A stretch of 64,000 nucleotides of DNA from Isoetes taiwanensis (Eukaryota > Streptophyta > Lycopodiopsida > Isoetales > Isoetaceae), in contig JAJEKV010000028.1 in the NCBI GenBank assembly GCA_021234155.1, positions 5,899,637 through 5,963,636 of the forward strand, given 5' to 3'. The translations under genes were made by a program, and so were the position numbers. A model generated the notes under the pieces. That model had not been told where the DNA came from and searched no databases. It worked only from the letters and a program-made list of their open reading frames with translations. Positions 11,000 to 22,985 of this stretch are shown one piece after another. Each line of letters begins with the position of its first letter. Within the stretch, counting starts at the first letter, position 1.

Positions 11000-12137
11000 A
11001 GCAACCTGTAATCAACCAGTTTAAGATTATTTCCTTAATTAAGGCCTTTGTTATAACGAAGGCATGATAAGAATATATAATCTCATTTAATAATCTTTGT
11101 AGAATGCATGATTGAGGAGAGACAGATGTCAGATATTGCACACTGCCGTAGCTGTATGCCATTTATTGTTAGAACTGTGTACCTTTTGAACTGCTATAAT
11201 TCTAGAGCTTGAAATAGACAACATAACTTACATATGGGTTGAAGATGTTTGTTATATATTCTGATTGTCATTTTTCCATGAGGTTGCACACATCTTTGAA
11301 TCTGATGGTTCTTAATTGCTTGGGAAGCTAATAGTTTTCGACTAAGTGCCAAGATGCATTGCTTGGATTTTGGTTGAAATATGTTTTACCCAAGGGAATT
11401 TGATCGTGCAAAAATGTTAAAAAAATTTGGCATGTTGCCGCCTATACTACATATGAATGTGGTATTGGTGGTGAGCGATGGAGCGTGAAGCCCAAGAGAT
11501 GTAATCATGAACTTCACCTTCTACATAAGTTCACTTTGTAAAAGATAGTCCATTTCGTTTTTCATCTTCGTTTCACCTCTTGATTTGCTTTTCTAGTGAT
11601 TTGCTTCTCTAGATACATGGTGTGGAAAAAGAGAAATGGCCGCCGCAATAAATTTCTTGTATTAGTAAGCGAATATGGATGATGAATAGTTGCTTCGGTT
11701 AAATTATTTCCTTTCCCAGCTGGACATTAAACACATTAGGGCCTAATTATGTAGAAAAGAACTAAACAGAAACCAAAAGAAGAAAATTCAAGATGCCACT
11801 TCCTTTGTTTCAGAGGCAGAAATTACGCATAAACTAGCAATAGGATCTGCATCTTCACTTATTTATTTTGCATAAATTGGAAGCACTCGAAAGAATGCAC
11901 ACTATCTCTCTGCACAAAAATATCAAAACCCAGATTGAACCTCCAAAAACATGTGCAATTTATCACATTGAAACACCACAGAAATGGATAAGACATTGAT
12001 TATGGCAGAGGCATAAATGTGCAGAATTGGCAACTACAACTCACCAGTGTAAGAAGGCATCAACCCCTGTGTACAGAATTCCAAAGCCCTACAAAGTCTT
12101 CCTCTAAACTTGCATCCTTTCTTAGAACTACTACGTC
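11000..12137. other. AT-rich intergenic region
   Basis: No long open frame, RNA gene or terminal repeat is recognisable apart from a reverse copy of GGTTGATTA at 11009-11017 that resembles 5703-5712. Confidence 0.4.
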
Positions 12138-12412
12138 TCATTTAATGCTACACTTGGCACCAGCAGCCTCCAATTGCTTCTTTGCCTCTTCAGCCTCATC
12201 TTTAGAGATCCCTTCTTTTACAACTTTAGGAGTAGTTTCAATTGCATCTTTGGCCTCTTTTAGCCCTAATCCTGTCAAAGCCCTAATGGCCTTAATAACA
12301 GAAATTCTAGCAGAAGTAGGTACCTCATCCAAGACCACATAACTCTATTTTTTCTTCAACAACAGGAGTAGCTTCGGCAACAGCTCCGGCGCCACGCACA
12401 GTATCTAAGGCT
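12138..12412 (-). pseudogene. rpl12: Plastid ribosomal protein L12 (bL12c) C-terminal fragment
   Basis: bL12 forms the flexible stalk of the large ribosomal subunit and contacts translation factors; in plants the plastid copy is nuclear-encoded. The minus strand encodes [53 protein letters not shown] and ends AKCSIK at a TGA. This is a nearly complete C-terminal domain. Upstream, the Ala/Pro hinge ending TPVVEEKIE is out of frame by a two-base deletion at about 12335, and no N-terminal dimerisation domain or transit peptide is found. It is therefore a truncated copy. It lies directly downstream of the kinase pseudogene on the same strand. Confidence 0.75.
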
Positions 12413-12484
12413 GTAGAAAGGCATAAACATTTAGAACCATAGGCAGTCACAGGAATCATAAAAATCACAAAGGATAACTCACAA

Positions 12485-12812
12485 TTTCGTAGATAACTCT
12501 CCATTTCCTAGAAACATAATCTCCGTAAGATGGACGAAAACACACATCCCTTGCCATCCCAAGCTCGGCAATTTTTATAATATCTTTTTGCTACCAGTAA
12601 GTTTTCTGCAGACAAACTGGATATTAGATTGCCTGTTCACAAACAAATAAAATATTCTAGCACAACATTTGTACCTGGTTTAAGGTCACGATGAAAATAG
12701 CCATCCGTGTGCATGTATGCCAGTCACTTAAAAAATGGGAGAACCAATTGCGTATTGTGTCCTCTGAAAACAACCTTATTCCCTCCTTCATCACTTGATA
12801 TAGTCTGTACAC
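12485..12812 (-). pseudogene. MAK/MHK-type protein kinase fragment (CDKF-like)
   Basis: Two exons of a serine/threonine kinase are visible on the minus strand. Exon 12812-12675 reads LYQVMKEGIRLFSEDTIRNW, then after a one-base shift AYMHTDGYFHRDLKP, the catalytic loop of MAK-like kinases (HRD with Asp). It ends at an AAACCAG/GTACAA donor. After a CTGCAG acceptor at 12606 the second exon gives NLLVAK, IIKIAELGMARDV and YGDYVSRKW, matching the magnesium-binding and activation segments, but DFG is ELG and the APE region is lost. Missing exons, frame breaks and loss of DFG mark it as dead. Confidence 0.7.
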
Positions 12813-14398
12813 CTATTATGAAACAGGAAATGAATTCATAAAAAGTTCCTTTGTACCAGAAAGCTGATAACGGACGTCAATACAACCAAGTTAATAGTTC
12901 CTGCAACATACAAAACAACAGCGTCGGCAGAGTCTAATTCAAACAGATATATAAATTAAAGCTTATTCTTGAACTGGAAGGATGCTACCATGACCAAGAT
13001 CATTTTCTTGCCAATAAATAATTAAAAGAAACAGATTTTTGTGCCTTACCAACAGAAGCAAACAAAAACCGCAGCATCTCCTATCCGGAATTCAGTTTTT
13101 TTCCAAGATCTCCTAGCATGCAGTATTTTGCCCCATCAAAATCTAAAAGTAAAGCCTTAACTTGCATTGTCCCTTGTTAATTTCGCCAAACCCATGCAAA
13201 CAGAGCATTGAAGGATTTGCTGGGAAAAAAAGGATTGAACTAAATCCCTCAAGCATACCATATCCGAGAAAGGCAGAGCATCTTCTCTGTAGGATCAACT
13301 GTAGGATCAACCGGTACTGTGTGTGCGCTAGATGTTCACGGAATCCTCAAGGTTCAAAAGGTTCAATGCTTATATTCCGATGTTCCGGTGCCAAAACAAA
13401 AAGCAGGAGGGAAACTACTCAGTTCTTCGAAATCCTCCAATCCGGCCAGAGATCATTGTACAGCCATGCCTGAGAACCGACATAGTAGCATACCTCTGCA
13501 TATTAAGTCAGAATTTAAAGCATCGTTGCACAAAGCAGAGATGGTGGAAATGCATCTTCTGGGTTTAAAATGCATCCATTTTATCCAAATATTCAGAAAG
13601 ATTAATTAAAGACATTGTATTCTCAGCTAAAGGGAAAAAAATCTGCCTCGCAAAAGCTCTGAATCAGCGAAGGCTAGGAGACCATGCAAATGGTTCCAAC
13701 TGGTCGGACGCGTCCCAGTTACCAATTGCATGCCAAAACTAAAATGAAAAGAGCTCCACGCAGCTATGGCGGCAGCGGTAGCTTTGCCCATCCACAAAAA
13801 ACAATTAAACTTTCTAGCTCTGCCAAATGGTAGACCGCTTTCCATTTCGCATTTTGGCGACCCATTTACTAAGAAACCGCAGTGCCAAATTTCAAAGCCC
13901 AAGAAATCGCCATAGCTAGAATGCATGGCGAAGCACCAAGCTTTGCCAGGTCCAAGCCGGCCACGAAATCAAGGTGAAGAGTACGCGGGTCGGTCAACCT
14001 CCGAGCGATATCTGCTCGCCATAAATGCCTAATCTGCCATAAATGCTCGCCATAAATGTCGAATCTGCAATAAATGCACAAACCACAACGTGTCGTGCCA
14101 ATAGAATTAGTAAGGAAGAAATTAGGGCCGGGCAGAAAAATGTATCTGCCTTATAACAGGAAGGATATTGTTGCCACTATTTTTGGTCCACTTTGTTATA
14201 TACGTAGATTGCAAAATATGACATATCCGTTTCTGATTCCTTTTCTTAGAAGAACGATTAAAAATAGAAAATACATATAACAGACAAATATTCCACCTAC
14301 ATTATTCTGCAACAAAAGTAAACCTATTGCATACATTCCATTAAACCAATCAGAGAACGTTCTCAAAATCAAATGTTAACATGGTCATTGACCTATAT
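12813..14398. other. Intergenic region, no recognised gene
   Basis: Open frames here are short and have no recognisable motif. Near 14020-14075 the words CATAAATGC / AATCTGC recur three times as a short tandem pattern. I could not find the missing N-terminal exons of the neighbouring kinase. Confidence 0.35.
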
Positions 14399-14442
14399 AA
14401 GATAGATAGTATTTTTTACGTCATGCCAAGTCTTGGCAAATA
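14399..14442 (-). repeat. LINE/SINE 3' tail remnant
   Basis: The minus strand reads TGCCAAGACTTGGCATGACG, then a T/A run and CTATCTATC. The GCCAAG..CTTGGC inverted repeat forms the terminal hairpin seen also at 7024 and 20676. The body of the element would extend to the right but is not recognisable. Confidence 0.5.
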
Positions 14443-15356
14443 GATACATGTGGGACAAACTAAAAAGTCAAACAATAGCCCCCGTCATGTATTCTAGTGA
14501 TGTTAAGAGTTATGGTCCATGCATATATTAAACTAATCACAAACATAGCAACACACAAAGGCAAAAGGTAGGGTTTACCCCCCCTCCCGGCGGCGAAAAA
14601 AAAAAGAAAAGGGACACCAAGAACAAAAAAAACCATTAAGCCAGCGACCTGAGATCAACGACAAATAGAATGATGCAAACTAGCTCTCCCCCACATAATA
14701 GGGGTAGTATAGAGTCCCTAAGCACCTTGTTTTTGTCACATCTAGATATAAAGTGCCAAAGCACCACTCTTTAGGAAGCTCTCGAAGGGAAAAATCCAAC
14801 GTGTGGGCCCCACCTTGATCCGACCACTCTACTGTAAGTTATGGCAATTTAAAGGTGATTAAAAGATTGAAGCTTCGCAAAAAGTCAAATAATCAATTGC
14901 TTCATTAATCTATAAAATAGCATCTTCGTTGCACCTTCTTACAAAATTTCAAGGGCTAAGATTTCTCCTTCTGTTTTGATCCAACGGTCCAGGCATGTGC
15001 TGCATGCCCCATGCATGATGCTCCCATCAATTTTGATGGCCATTTTGTGCCACCTCAAAATTTGAAGGGCTAAGATCAAGTATCTATATATTTTCCTTAC
15101 ATGTTCACGATGCCCTCCCATGCGATATACCTGTATAATTATTACTGATATATGCACTCTAAATGCGCTAGTACAATCCTAGAGGACGTCCTTTAGGAGT
15201 TGAAATGATGTTGCATAAGCTTGGAAGTTGTTTGGATGCCCAAGAGGACATCCTTTTTGGCGTTTAAGTGTTTAAGTTGCATACGCCGTTTGGAAGTGCC
15301 CAAAGTATGCACAATGAATAGTTGGAGGCCATTGTGGGGTCTATTATTTTAAACAT
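14443..15356. other. Intergenic region
   Basis: No gene is supported. There is a short G/C-rich strip at 14577-14597 followed by A runs, and AT-rich sequence elsewhere. Confidence 0.35.
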
Positions 15357-15596
15357 AACGTCAAGGTAAGTGGGTCTGCCTTCCGGCAGTTTCTTGATTC
15401 ATTCTTCTCAAGAATGGCAAATGGGTTCAGCAAACCTGTAGAATCCGGTTTTCCTCTTACCTTGACGTCGTAGAACGGAATGGGGTCAGGCATTCTTGCT
15501 TCCCCCTGACCTGCAGAATCCGGTCGTGCCTACACGGCGCTCCCGGATTCTGCAGGTCAGGGGGAAGCAAGAATGCCTTCCCCCATTCCGTTCTAC
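15357..15596. repeat. Nested foldback (inverted-repeat) structures
   Basis: A long hairpin has arms at 15470-15523 and 15543-15596, about 50 of 54 positions complementary, with a loop of about 19 bases. Immediately before it ACGTCAAGGTAAG (15358-15370) faces CTTACCTTGACGT (15456-15468). Related words (TTCCTTGACGTCGTAGA) recur at about 15800-15817. The structure resembles a foldback element or MITE remnant. Confidence 0.75.
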
Positions 15597-16597
15597 ATCA
15601 CAACATGCCACCAGGAACATAGGAACATACTAGGAAATTGTTCTTGATTCCATCAAGGAAAGTGGATCAACATTCTTGATTATCATTCAATTGTTGGTTG
15701 CCATGTGGCAACCATTCTAATCAAGAATGGAAAAAGAATGGAAACAAGGTGTTCATTCTTGGAGTTACCTACTCTATCCGGTGTCTTCTTCGTCGATTCT
15801 TTCCTTGACGTCGTAGAGCAGAAACAAGTTGAGCATTCTTGTCCTAGAATCGGAGCTGGCTACCTCCAGGACCCAACTCCGTTCTTCTTTCCATCCACGT
15901 GTCCACATGACGTCGGGCTGACATGGACATCCCAATCCAAAACCAAAAATACCAAAGAACAACCTGGACATGCATATGCAACGACCATTCCACCTTCTAA
16001 GAGTCACTTGAGACGTTAGAACACAATTTTCAACGGTCATAAATGACTTGAGCGGATCTTTCGACCAATCTCGGCCGTTTATTATATCCCGAGCAAAATG
16101 TGTATGTCTTATACTTAAGGCGCTGTTGGACCCATTGTCCAGGCAGTAGCTTGTCCCTCGCGCATTCCGACGGGTTAGTTTTAGCTCTTTAGTTTCCCGT
16201 GTCTGTTTTTGTGAGCTTTCTCTTGATCTCAGGGGCAAAATTTTGATGGATTTTTTCTTGAACTTACAGCAAATTTTTGATGCATATTATTGAGCTCTGT
16301 TTTTAGTCCATTCTTGCTGTTTGATTCTAAGCATAAGGCAAAATTTTCCATTCCACAAGCTGCTTACTCAAATTACTTTTAGTTATTTTAGATTTGCTAG
16401 TATTTTCTTCCGAACAACAGAGCAAGTCTCACCTGCCCTTATTGTTTGCGCATGCACATTTAGATCAATCAGCTCACTGACGGATCTGATCCTTCCGCTC
16501 TTCATGTTCATTGTGTAATCATTTTATTCTTTTGTTTTGTCCGAGTATTCATACAATGCTTTGCTTCTGTATTTACTAGCTTCGGATAACATCGAAA
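15597..16597. promoter_or_regulatory. Upstream region of the transaldolase gene
   Basis: No other gene is visible between the foldback and the transaldolase start. The stretch must contain that gene's promoter and 5' UTR, but I cannot place a TATA box or transcription start with confidence. Confidence 0.4.
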
Positions 16598-19518
16598 ATG
16601 GCACTTTTGAAAGCAAATGCATTATCGTGTTCCAAGACGAATCTCTCATCAACTGATGCATTCTCGAGATTAAATGGCAGCTTTTTGGGAGAACCTGTGG
16701 GGCTGAAAGTGTCAAGTCAATGGCGTCAGCAGGGCAAAATGGATATGAGGTATTCCGTTTTTTACACTTTCCCACTGCATTAATGCGATTAATGACACTG
16801 TTCTCCCATGGCATGCATGGCATGGATTAAAGCACCTGTTAACATGACACTTCTGGTATTGGCAGCTCTGCAAGTTTCTTAATCCTGGCTGCTGGTAAAA
16901 TTGGAGTCAAATATAAACTTCTGCTTTCATCGCTTGGCCTATGACTTCGAATTTTATATATGATATGCTGCAATAAGTTCTGTCTCATTCAAAATTTTGC
17001 TGTCAAATAATAGTGCTTGTAGTTCTGAAACCAGATAGTTTCATGCACTTTTCTGACTTCGATAGTTTCCAGTTTTCCTGCGCCCTTTTGTCAGAAACAG
17101 TAGGAATTCTAATTTGTTTAGCACAAATTGAAATGCTAGTCAAAAATCCTATTGAAGCCAGCACTTCTGTGTAGGTTAAGATGTATGGTTCTGGAAACAA
17201 AGCCAAAGGAAGAAAAGGGCACGAAACATCGGCTGCATGATCTTTATAAGGAGCAGGGTCAGAGTCCATGGTATGATAATCTCAGGCGGCCAGTCACTGA
17301 TTTGATTCCTTTAATCGAAAGCGGTGTCCGTGGTGTTACAAGCAATCCAACGGTACAGAGCTTTTGCTATTCATATGTGTCCGGGTTTAAAAATGTTTTC
17401 TTAACCTTTACACAGTAAACATATCTGAATTTTCTGTGATTTCATTACGCAATATTCTGATAATCTTTGCTGAGTTCACATAGCTAAATTTTCTGTGATT
17501 CCTTTCCACAATAGTCTGATATCTGTGTGATTTGGTAAATTCAGATTTTTCAGAAAGCAATATCGTCGTCAAATGCATATGACAATCAATTTAAGTAAGA
17601 TTCCTACCTTTTGAGAAATCTAGTTTATCCACATTTAGCTAGTAATTGTTTGTCAATGGAAATATTATTTGTAAGTATCTATAGAAACTAATATTACACT
17701 ATTTCCTCTTGAACTATACTCTTGTTTATCTGATATGACAGAGTGAGGATGTTGTGTTGAAAGCTTGATCTTTGGGTGTTCCATCTATATATTTTTGCCT
17801 TTGAACCTCCTTCTGGCCATCTATAGCGCAGAATATAGAACATGAACCTCCTCTGCTTGATGATTTAAACAGTTCGTGTCTGAGCCTATTGAACTAGTTC
17901 ATTTGCAAATTAATTGTCTCCCGTGCTTAGGAAATAGAACTGTATGGTAGTAGGTAGAATCTACTGAAGAGAATTATTTATAGATGCAAAAGTAGCACGG
18001 GTAGTAAAAAACCTGGGTTTTAATCTCTCTGTAACTCTTGGAATGTTTGTATTCATTGCAAGGTACTAGATTGAGAAAACTATTTAATGTAGGAAGGCGA
18101 ACATGTCCTGAAAAATGTTGACTACATTCTATAGATCTCATTCTCTTGATGTCTTAAAACATAACATTAGTCTGTTTTTCTATCAACTTATGGTACTGGT
18201 GTTGATCAAGCATATTGCGTACTTGGCCATAAACCATAAACCACTAGCTGTAAACTTTGGCTCTTGATGTGTTAACAATCTTGTTATATAGGGAGTTGAT
18301 CCAAAGCGGGAAGAATGTCGAGGAGGCATACTGGGGCTTAGTAATAAAAGATATACAAGATGCCTGTGATCTTTTCCTACCAATTTTTCAAGAGAGCAAG
18401 GGTGAAGATGGGTATGTTTCTGTTGAGGTCTCTCCAACACTTGCCCATGAAACAGAATCAACTTTTGAAGCTGCAAAATGGTTGCGGAAAACAGTAAACA
18501 GACCAAATGTTCACATCAAGATTCCTGCAACTGCCGCATGTGTTCCAGCAATCAGGGATGTAATTGCACTTGGTATTAGTGTTAATGTTACTGTAAGTAT
18601 TCTACAATTTTTTTTTCAATGACATTTGGTGAGATTTGTTAATACTTATAGTTTCTCCAATGCAGCTTATATTTTCTCTGAAGAGATATGAAGCTGTAAT
18701 TGATGCTTATTTGGATGGGTTGGAGGCAATGGGCCAACAGGATCTTTCAGGTGTTGCAAGCGTTGCCTCATTTTTTGTCAGCCGTGTGGATACTTTGATT
18801 GACAAAAAGCTAGAGCAAATTGGAACTGAAGAAGCTTTAGCTCTTCGTGGGAAGGTAATATTGTGCTCTCTAATTTTTGTGACATGGAAATGGCAAATTT
18901 AATAAGCTGAGGTCTTGTTTACCAGGCTGCTGTCGCTCAATCAGCACTTGCTTTCAAGCTTTACCAGGAGAAATTTTCAGGCCCTCGATGGGAAAAGCTT
19001 GCACGTCGGGGAGCACAGAAACAGAGGTTGTTATGGGCCTCAACTGGTGTGAAGAACCCAAATTATCCAGACACATTATATATATCTTCTCTTATTGGTC
19101 CAGATACGGTGAGTTAGGATGCTTTCAAGGTCTTTTGTTGGCGTCATGGATAAGACAAAATCTCTTTTGAAAATTTTTATGGCTATGTATCACTCTGTCA
19201 GTTTGAATCTTTCAGAAGTTGAATTGAAACTTAAGTGTTTCTGTGTTGCATGGCTGACTGTTTTATCCTTCCTTTTGTAATCAGGTGAACACCATGCCTG
19301 ATAATGCCCTACAAGCCTTTCTAGATCATGGAACAGTAGCTAGAACAATAGATACAAGTATTGCTGAAGCTGAGCTGGTGTATAAGAAGATCGAAGCTTT
19401 GGGTATCCAGTGGGATGATGTCGGATCCCTTCTTGAGATGGATGGCGTTGAGTCTTTTCAAAAGAGCTTCAATGATCTGCTCAGTAGCCTAAGTGAGAAG
19501 GCTAAGGTTATAAGCTAA
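16598..19518 (+). CDS. Transaldolase, plastid-type
   Basis: Transaldolase moves a dihydroxyacetone unit between sugar phosphates in the pentose phosphate pathway. Seven exons with GT/AG borders join in frame: 16598-16749, 17175-17352, 17545-17594, 18292-18592, 18666-18854, 18926-19108, 19285-19518; total 1287 nt, 428 residues plus stop. Exon 1 encodes a Ser/Leu-rich, basic leader ([20 protein letters not shown]) suggesting plastid import. Exons 2-3 give the signature GVTSNPTIFQKAI. Exon 4 gives [11 protein letters not shown] and [15 protein letters not shown], whose lysine is the expected Schiff-base residue, then ISVNVT. Exon 5 has [20 protein letters not shown] and [15 protein letters not shown]. 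Exon 6 has [20 protein letters not shown] and LIGPDTVNTMP spans exons 6-7. The length fits the longer transaldolase form with C-terminal helices. The ATG is the first in frame and opens the leader. It is the only clearly intact host gene in the window. Confidence 0.93.
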
Positions 19519-20150
19519 TTAAGCACGAGAGCACGAGAGCACCAAGCTTTAGAACTATCCCTTATCAGCATATGTTTGTATACCACAAGACAGACAAATG
19601 TCAAATATACCAGATTGTTGCTTATTCCAAAGTATCCCTTGCAACGTACTTAGGCTTTCCATGTGCTTTTGTCCACTATGTCTATATATCTAGAAACTGC
19701 GTGGATTTGCATTTGTTTTGAGTAGGAGCGGCATGAGGCATTCAATTGTAAAGACTGATTTTTTTATTGTTTCTGATACTGTGTGTTGAGGCACTGGCAT
19801 CGCTTAACCTAGGCCTAAGCACTTCCACATTATGCATAACAGAACGGACTTTCAAAATTACCAAATTTCCCATATATGGCTAATTCTTAAATAATATATC
19901 ATAGCAACTGTTTCTTTTCGATAGAGCCATTTTCAAGTGGAGGGATTAGCATCAAATTCCCTATTTGTAGCTCGAGCCTTGCATGTTCACGTATAATGGA
20001 GTTTTGTAGCTTGAGCCTTGCATATTCACAAAATTGGAGCATTGATAGTTCTTGAGTATACTTAGGGGGACATAATTCCCCTCTTAATGAATTATGAAGA
20101 ACAACTTGATGTTGTTGCGTGTACTTATCTTCCTCTTGTAAGCATAGTTT
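19519..20150. other. 3' flank of transaldolase
   Basis: It holds the transaldolase 3' UTR and intergenic DNA. GTAGCTYGAGCCTTGCAT occurs twice (about 19968 and 20009) as a short direct duplication; no gene is seen. Confidence 0.45.
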
Positions 20151-20675
20151 TGCTCTAATGTCTATGTAAGCTGGACATTTTCAATAGGACGTGTTGCTCA
20201 TCCTCAACCTCATGCCAGTCACATAAAGTGCATATTCTTTCATCTCGTGCAACAAAAGCCCATCTCCCTGTCTCGACATTTAAGTGATGTGAACATGTTC
20301 TATAGCATGCTATTATTTTCCTCAAGAACGAAGGGATGTGTGCTCCTATATACTGCTGATCTGTAAAAGCGAGCATCGGATTTATTGGAGTAGATAAAAG
20401 GTCATTCTGGTACCCTTTTTTAGCCATAATCGTTCCAATGCTTTTCATTGTAGCAAATATCCAGCTTCCGTGTCAGGCCAACTCACTATGTCTATCCCCC
20501 AGCATCCCGCCCAATTAAGTACATCCTTATACCATCCTGAATCAATAGAATGCAGCAATGCCTGTCTTGAAAGCCTCTCATCAGTCTGCTGCCACACCCA
20601 GTTACCAAATTTATAGTCTGGAAGAGAGCTTTCGCTTCTAGTGGAATTAAACCCATTTCTGCCAATAGGATAACA

Positions 20676-20751
20676 TATGGGGTTTGTGCCTTATGGCGTG
20701 ACGTTAAAATCTCTTCTTCTTCTTCTTCTTCTTCTTCTTCTTCTTCTTCTT

Positions 20752-20781
<30 letters not shown>
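20676..20781 (+). repeat. (CTT)23 microsatellite with LINE-tail motif
   Basis: The sequence reads GTGCCTTATGGCGTGACGTT, AAAATCT, then 23 CTT units at 20713-20781. The first part is the plus-strand version of the tails at 7024 and 14399, so this looks like a very short 3'-end retroposon inserted in the minus-strand LINE. It sits where the LINE encodes a K-K pair, so local AAG expansion is the alternative. Confidence 0.65.
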
Positions 20782-20782
<1 letters not shown>

Positions 20783-21189
20783 TGAACAGCTTCAACACTT
20801 GCTCTATCTGTTGCCAATGCTTGCTTGTTGCGCCATATCGGTGCTCCATAGAGCACCACCATCTGCACTAAAGTTTTAAACAGAAGTTTCTTCGGCCCCC
20901 AATTCTGAAGAGATACATTATGGCACTTTGAGGGCATACTAAAAAGAGCTGCCTTGCCTCCTGTCACGCGTCTTTTGATGCATTCTGTCCATGAATACTT
21001 GGCTGAAATATATTTAAAGCATTCCACTGCCTCAAGCTCCTCCTCTTGATAAAAGAAAGTTGGCCGGTTGTCTGTGCCTACAACCATGATCTTCGATTTC
21101 GCCAAATTAACTTGCATATGCCCTGCTTTGCAAAAGAGAGCAACCTGATCAGGGTAAATTTTAACGGCCCTAAATGTTTTTCTATTCAA

Positions 21190-21970
21190 ATTAAGGTTGG
21201 CTAAACCTATGAAAACAAAAGTTCTTAGATTTTTTCCTTGGCGAAATTTGATAAAATAAAGCCCTTTAATTATCTTCCCACTTGGCTAAAATGTAAAATT
21301 TATATGACATAAAATTCTGATGGCGAATTTTTCTTGGTCCCCAGCTAAAGTGCAACTATTTAACTTCAAACTTTGCTCACTGATTAGTACATGAATGACA
21401 TTGATTCAATATGCTTCTTTTACAAAACGATAACAAAGTTGTTCAAAGTACAATTCATAAGGAACAAACAATATCGTTTGAAGGAACATGCATGTTTACG
21501 TTGGGGTCAAATGCATTCAAATGGTGAATTTGGTGATTAAGCCCTTCAGGGTCAACAATTGCAAGAAGAGAGCACTATTATTTAAAGCTTAAAATGCATA
21601 TCATGTAACATTCTTCATAGCATTTAACCTAAACAACTTATAGATACAAATTCAAAATATGATTGAGGTAGCTAATGGCAATTCCTAAATGAAAGAGGTC
21701 CCTGAATAGAATTTGGCATGGCTATTTGAATTGCTCAGGGTTCTTCTAATCAACTTTAGAGAAGGCGATTCAGTACACCATGCAGCAAACAATCCCGGCT
21801 AAACTCTAGGCGTCCAGAATTTACCCCCTTTTGGAGTGGCTAAATTATGCTTTTTCTAAAAAAAGTTGCCTTTATAAACTTTAGCCATGAAATTTGACTA
21901 AAGGTCTAAAAAATTGCCATTTGGCGAATTTTAGCCACTCTTTATTACCCTGAACCTGATTAAGATGTGC
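21190..21970. repeat. Foreign insertion inside the L1-like LINE
   Basis: The minus-strand LINE frame leaves ADRKEGL near 21975 and resumes at FCKAGHM near 21120-21150. The intervening 780 bases are AT-rich and non-coding. GGCTAAA/TTTAGCC words lie near both ends (about 21196, 21830 and 21930), but I could not define terminal repeats or a target duplication. Confidence 0.5.
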
Positions 21971-22985
21971 CTATAACCCTTCCTTTCTATCTGCAATTAG
22001 TACAATGTCATCTGCATACGATAGCAACTGGATCACGTAATCATTCAACTAGGCACCTGCCAGGTTATTCTCTCTTAACCATGCATCAAGTTCATCAATA
22101 TATAATCCAAGGAGAGTGGATGAAAATGGACATCCTTGACGAATTTCTATGGTGCTGTGAATTTCCAAGTCTATATCTCTAGATAATTTTACTATTACAT
22201 CCGCATATAATTTGGATATTGCTCAACTGCTTCATTCACTCTTCTAAATCCTTTTTGGGCACTTTATTAAATGCTTTTGTAAAGTCCGTGAATCCCAGAA
22301 ACAAAGCCTTCCTTGGCTTTTTAGCCCTTCCAATTAAGACTCTCAATACAAGAGCATGGTCTAAAGTGCTATGGTTCTGCCGGAATCCAGCCTGGTACAA
22401 TGATCTCAAGCCATGCTCTTCTGTCCATGTGCTCAGTTTTTTCCTCCAAAAGCAATCCTAGTAGTTTGGAAAAGACGGATGGTCCTATAATTACTTGCAT
22501 TCATTTTCTCTCCTGATTTATGGATCGGATGGACCCTATTTAGTTTCCATGCCTTTGGAAGACCATTTTTTATTGCATGATTCAACATTTTTGTCACAAT
22601 TTGCATTGTATTTTTGGTGCTCCATTTCAATAACTCTATACATAGGCCCTCCAGATTGGGTTCCTTTCGATTAGCCATGTGTTTTAGAGCAAATCTAATG
22701 TTTTCTATTGTAAAGACATCCTCCCTGCACTCCATTGTTGCCATGCTATTTGCATCTTGGCAACTATATACTGAAATAACTAGTTGCACAAGATCATCCA
22801 TATTTAGATTATGTTGAGCTGGTTTCTTCAAGACTATATTCCAAAAGGCTTTGGGATTTTTATATAACTCCCTGCTTAAATCTTCCTACTTCTTATGTAT
22901 GAAAGCTCTCTTCTTGTTTCTTGGCGAAACCTACCATCATGGCTTCTTAATGCATCCCTGTGGCAGTTTTTATCTCGCTTCCTTA

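Larger units (their letters stand above)
20155..22985 (-). mobile_element. L1-like LINE, 3' half (reverse transcriptase to zinc knuckle)
   Basis: Read on the minus strand from 22985: RKRDKNCHRDALRSHDGRF, KNPKAFWNIV (about 22840), reverse transcriptase motifs NASNYRTI (about 22490), FTDFTKAFNKVP (about 22280), CPFSSTLLGLYIDELDAWL (about 22130) and YADDIVLIA (about 22010). About 780 bp of foreign sequence at 21190-21970 follow, then FCKAGHMQVNLAKSKIMV, VVLYGAPIW, a 23-unit AAG run, ILLAEMGLIPLEAKA, and a zinc-knuckle CTLCDWHEVEDEQH near 20190. Several stops and shifts are present. The element begins abruptly in mid ORF2; its missing 5' half is at 29830-31425. Confidence 0.85.

Noticed and set aside
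15774-16238. 154-residue minus frame upstream of transaldolase
   Set aside because: No recognisable domain or support; lies in the likely promoter and overlaps foldback-related sequence.
20677-20871. Poly-leucine plus-strand frame
   Set aside because: Simple translation of the CTT repeat; no membrane-protein context.
20704-21189. 161-residue minus frame with a poly-lysine tail as a gene
   Set aside because: The frame is the end of the LINE reverse transcriptase followed by translation through the CTT microsatellite.
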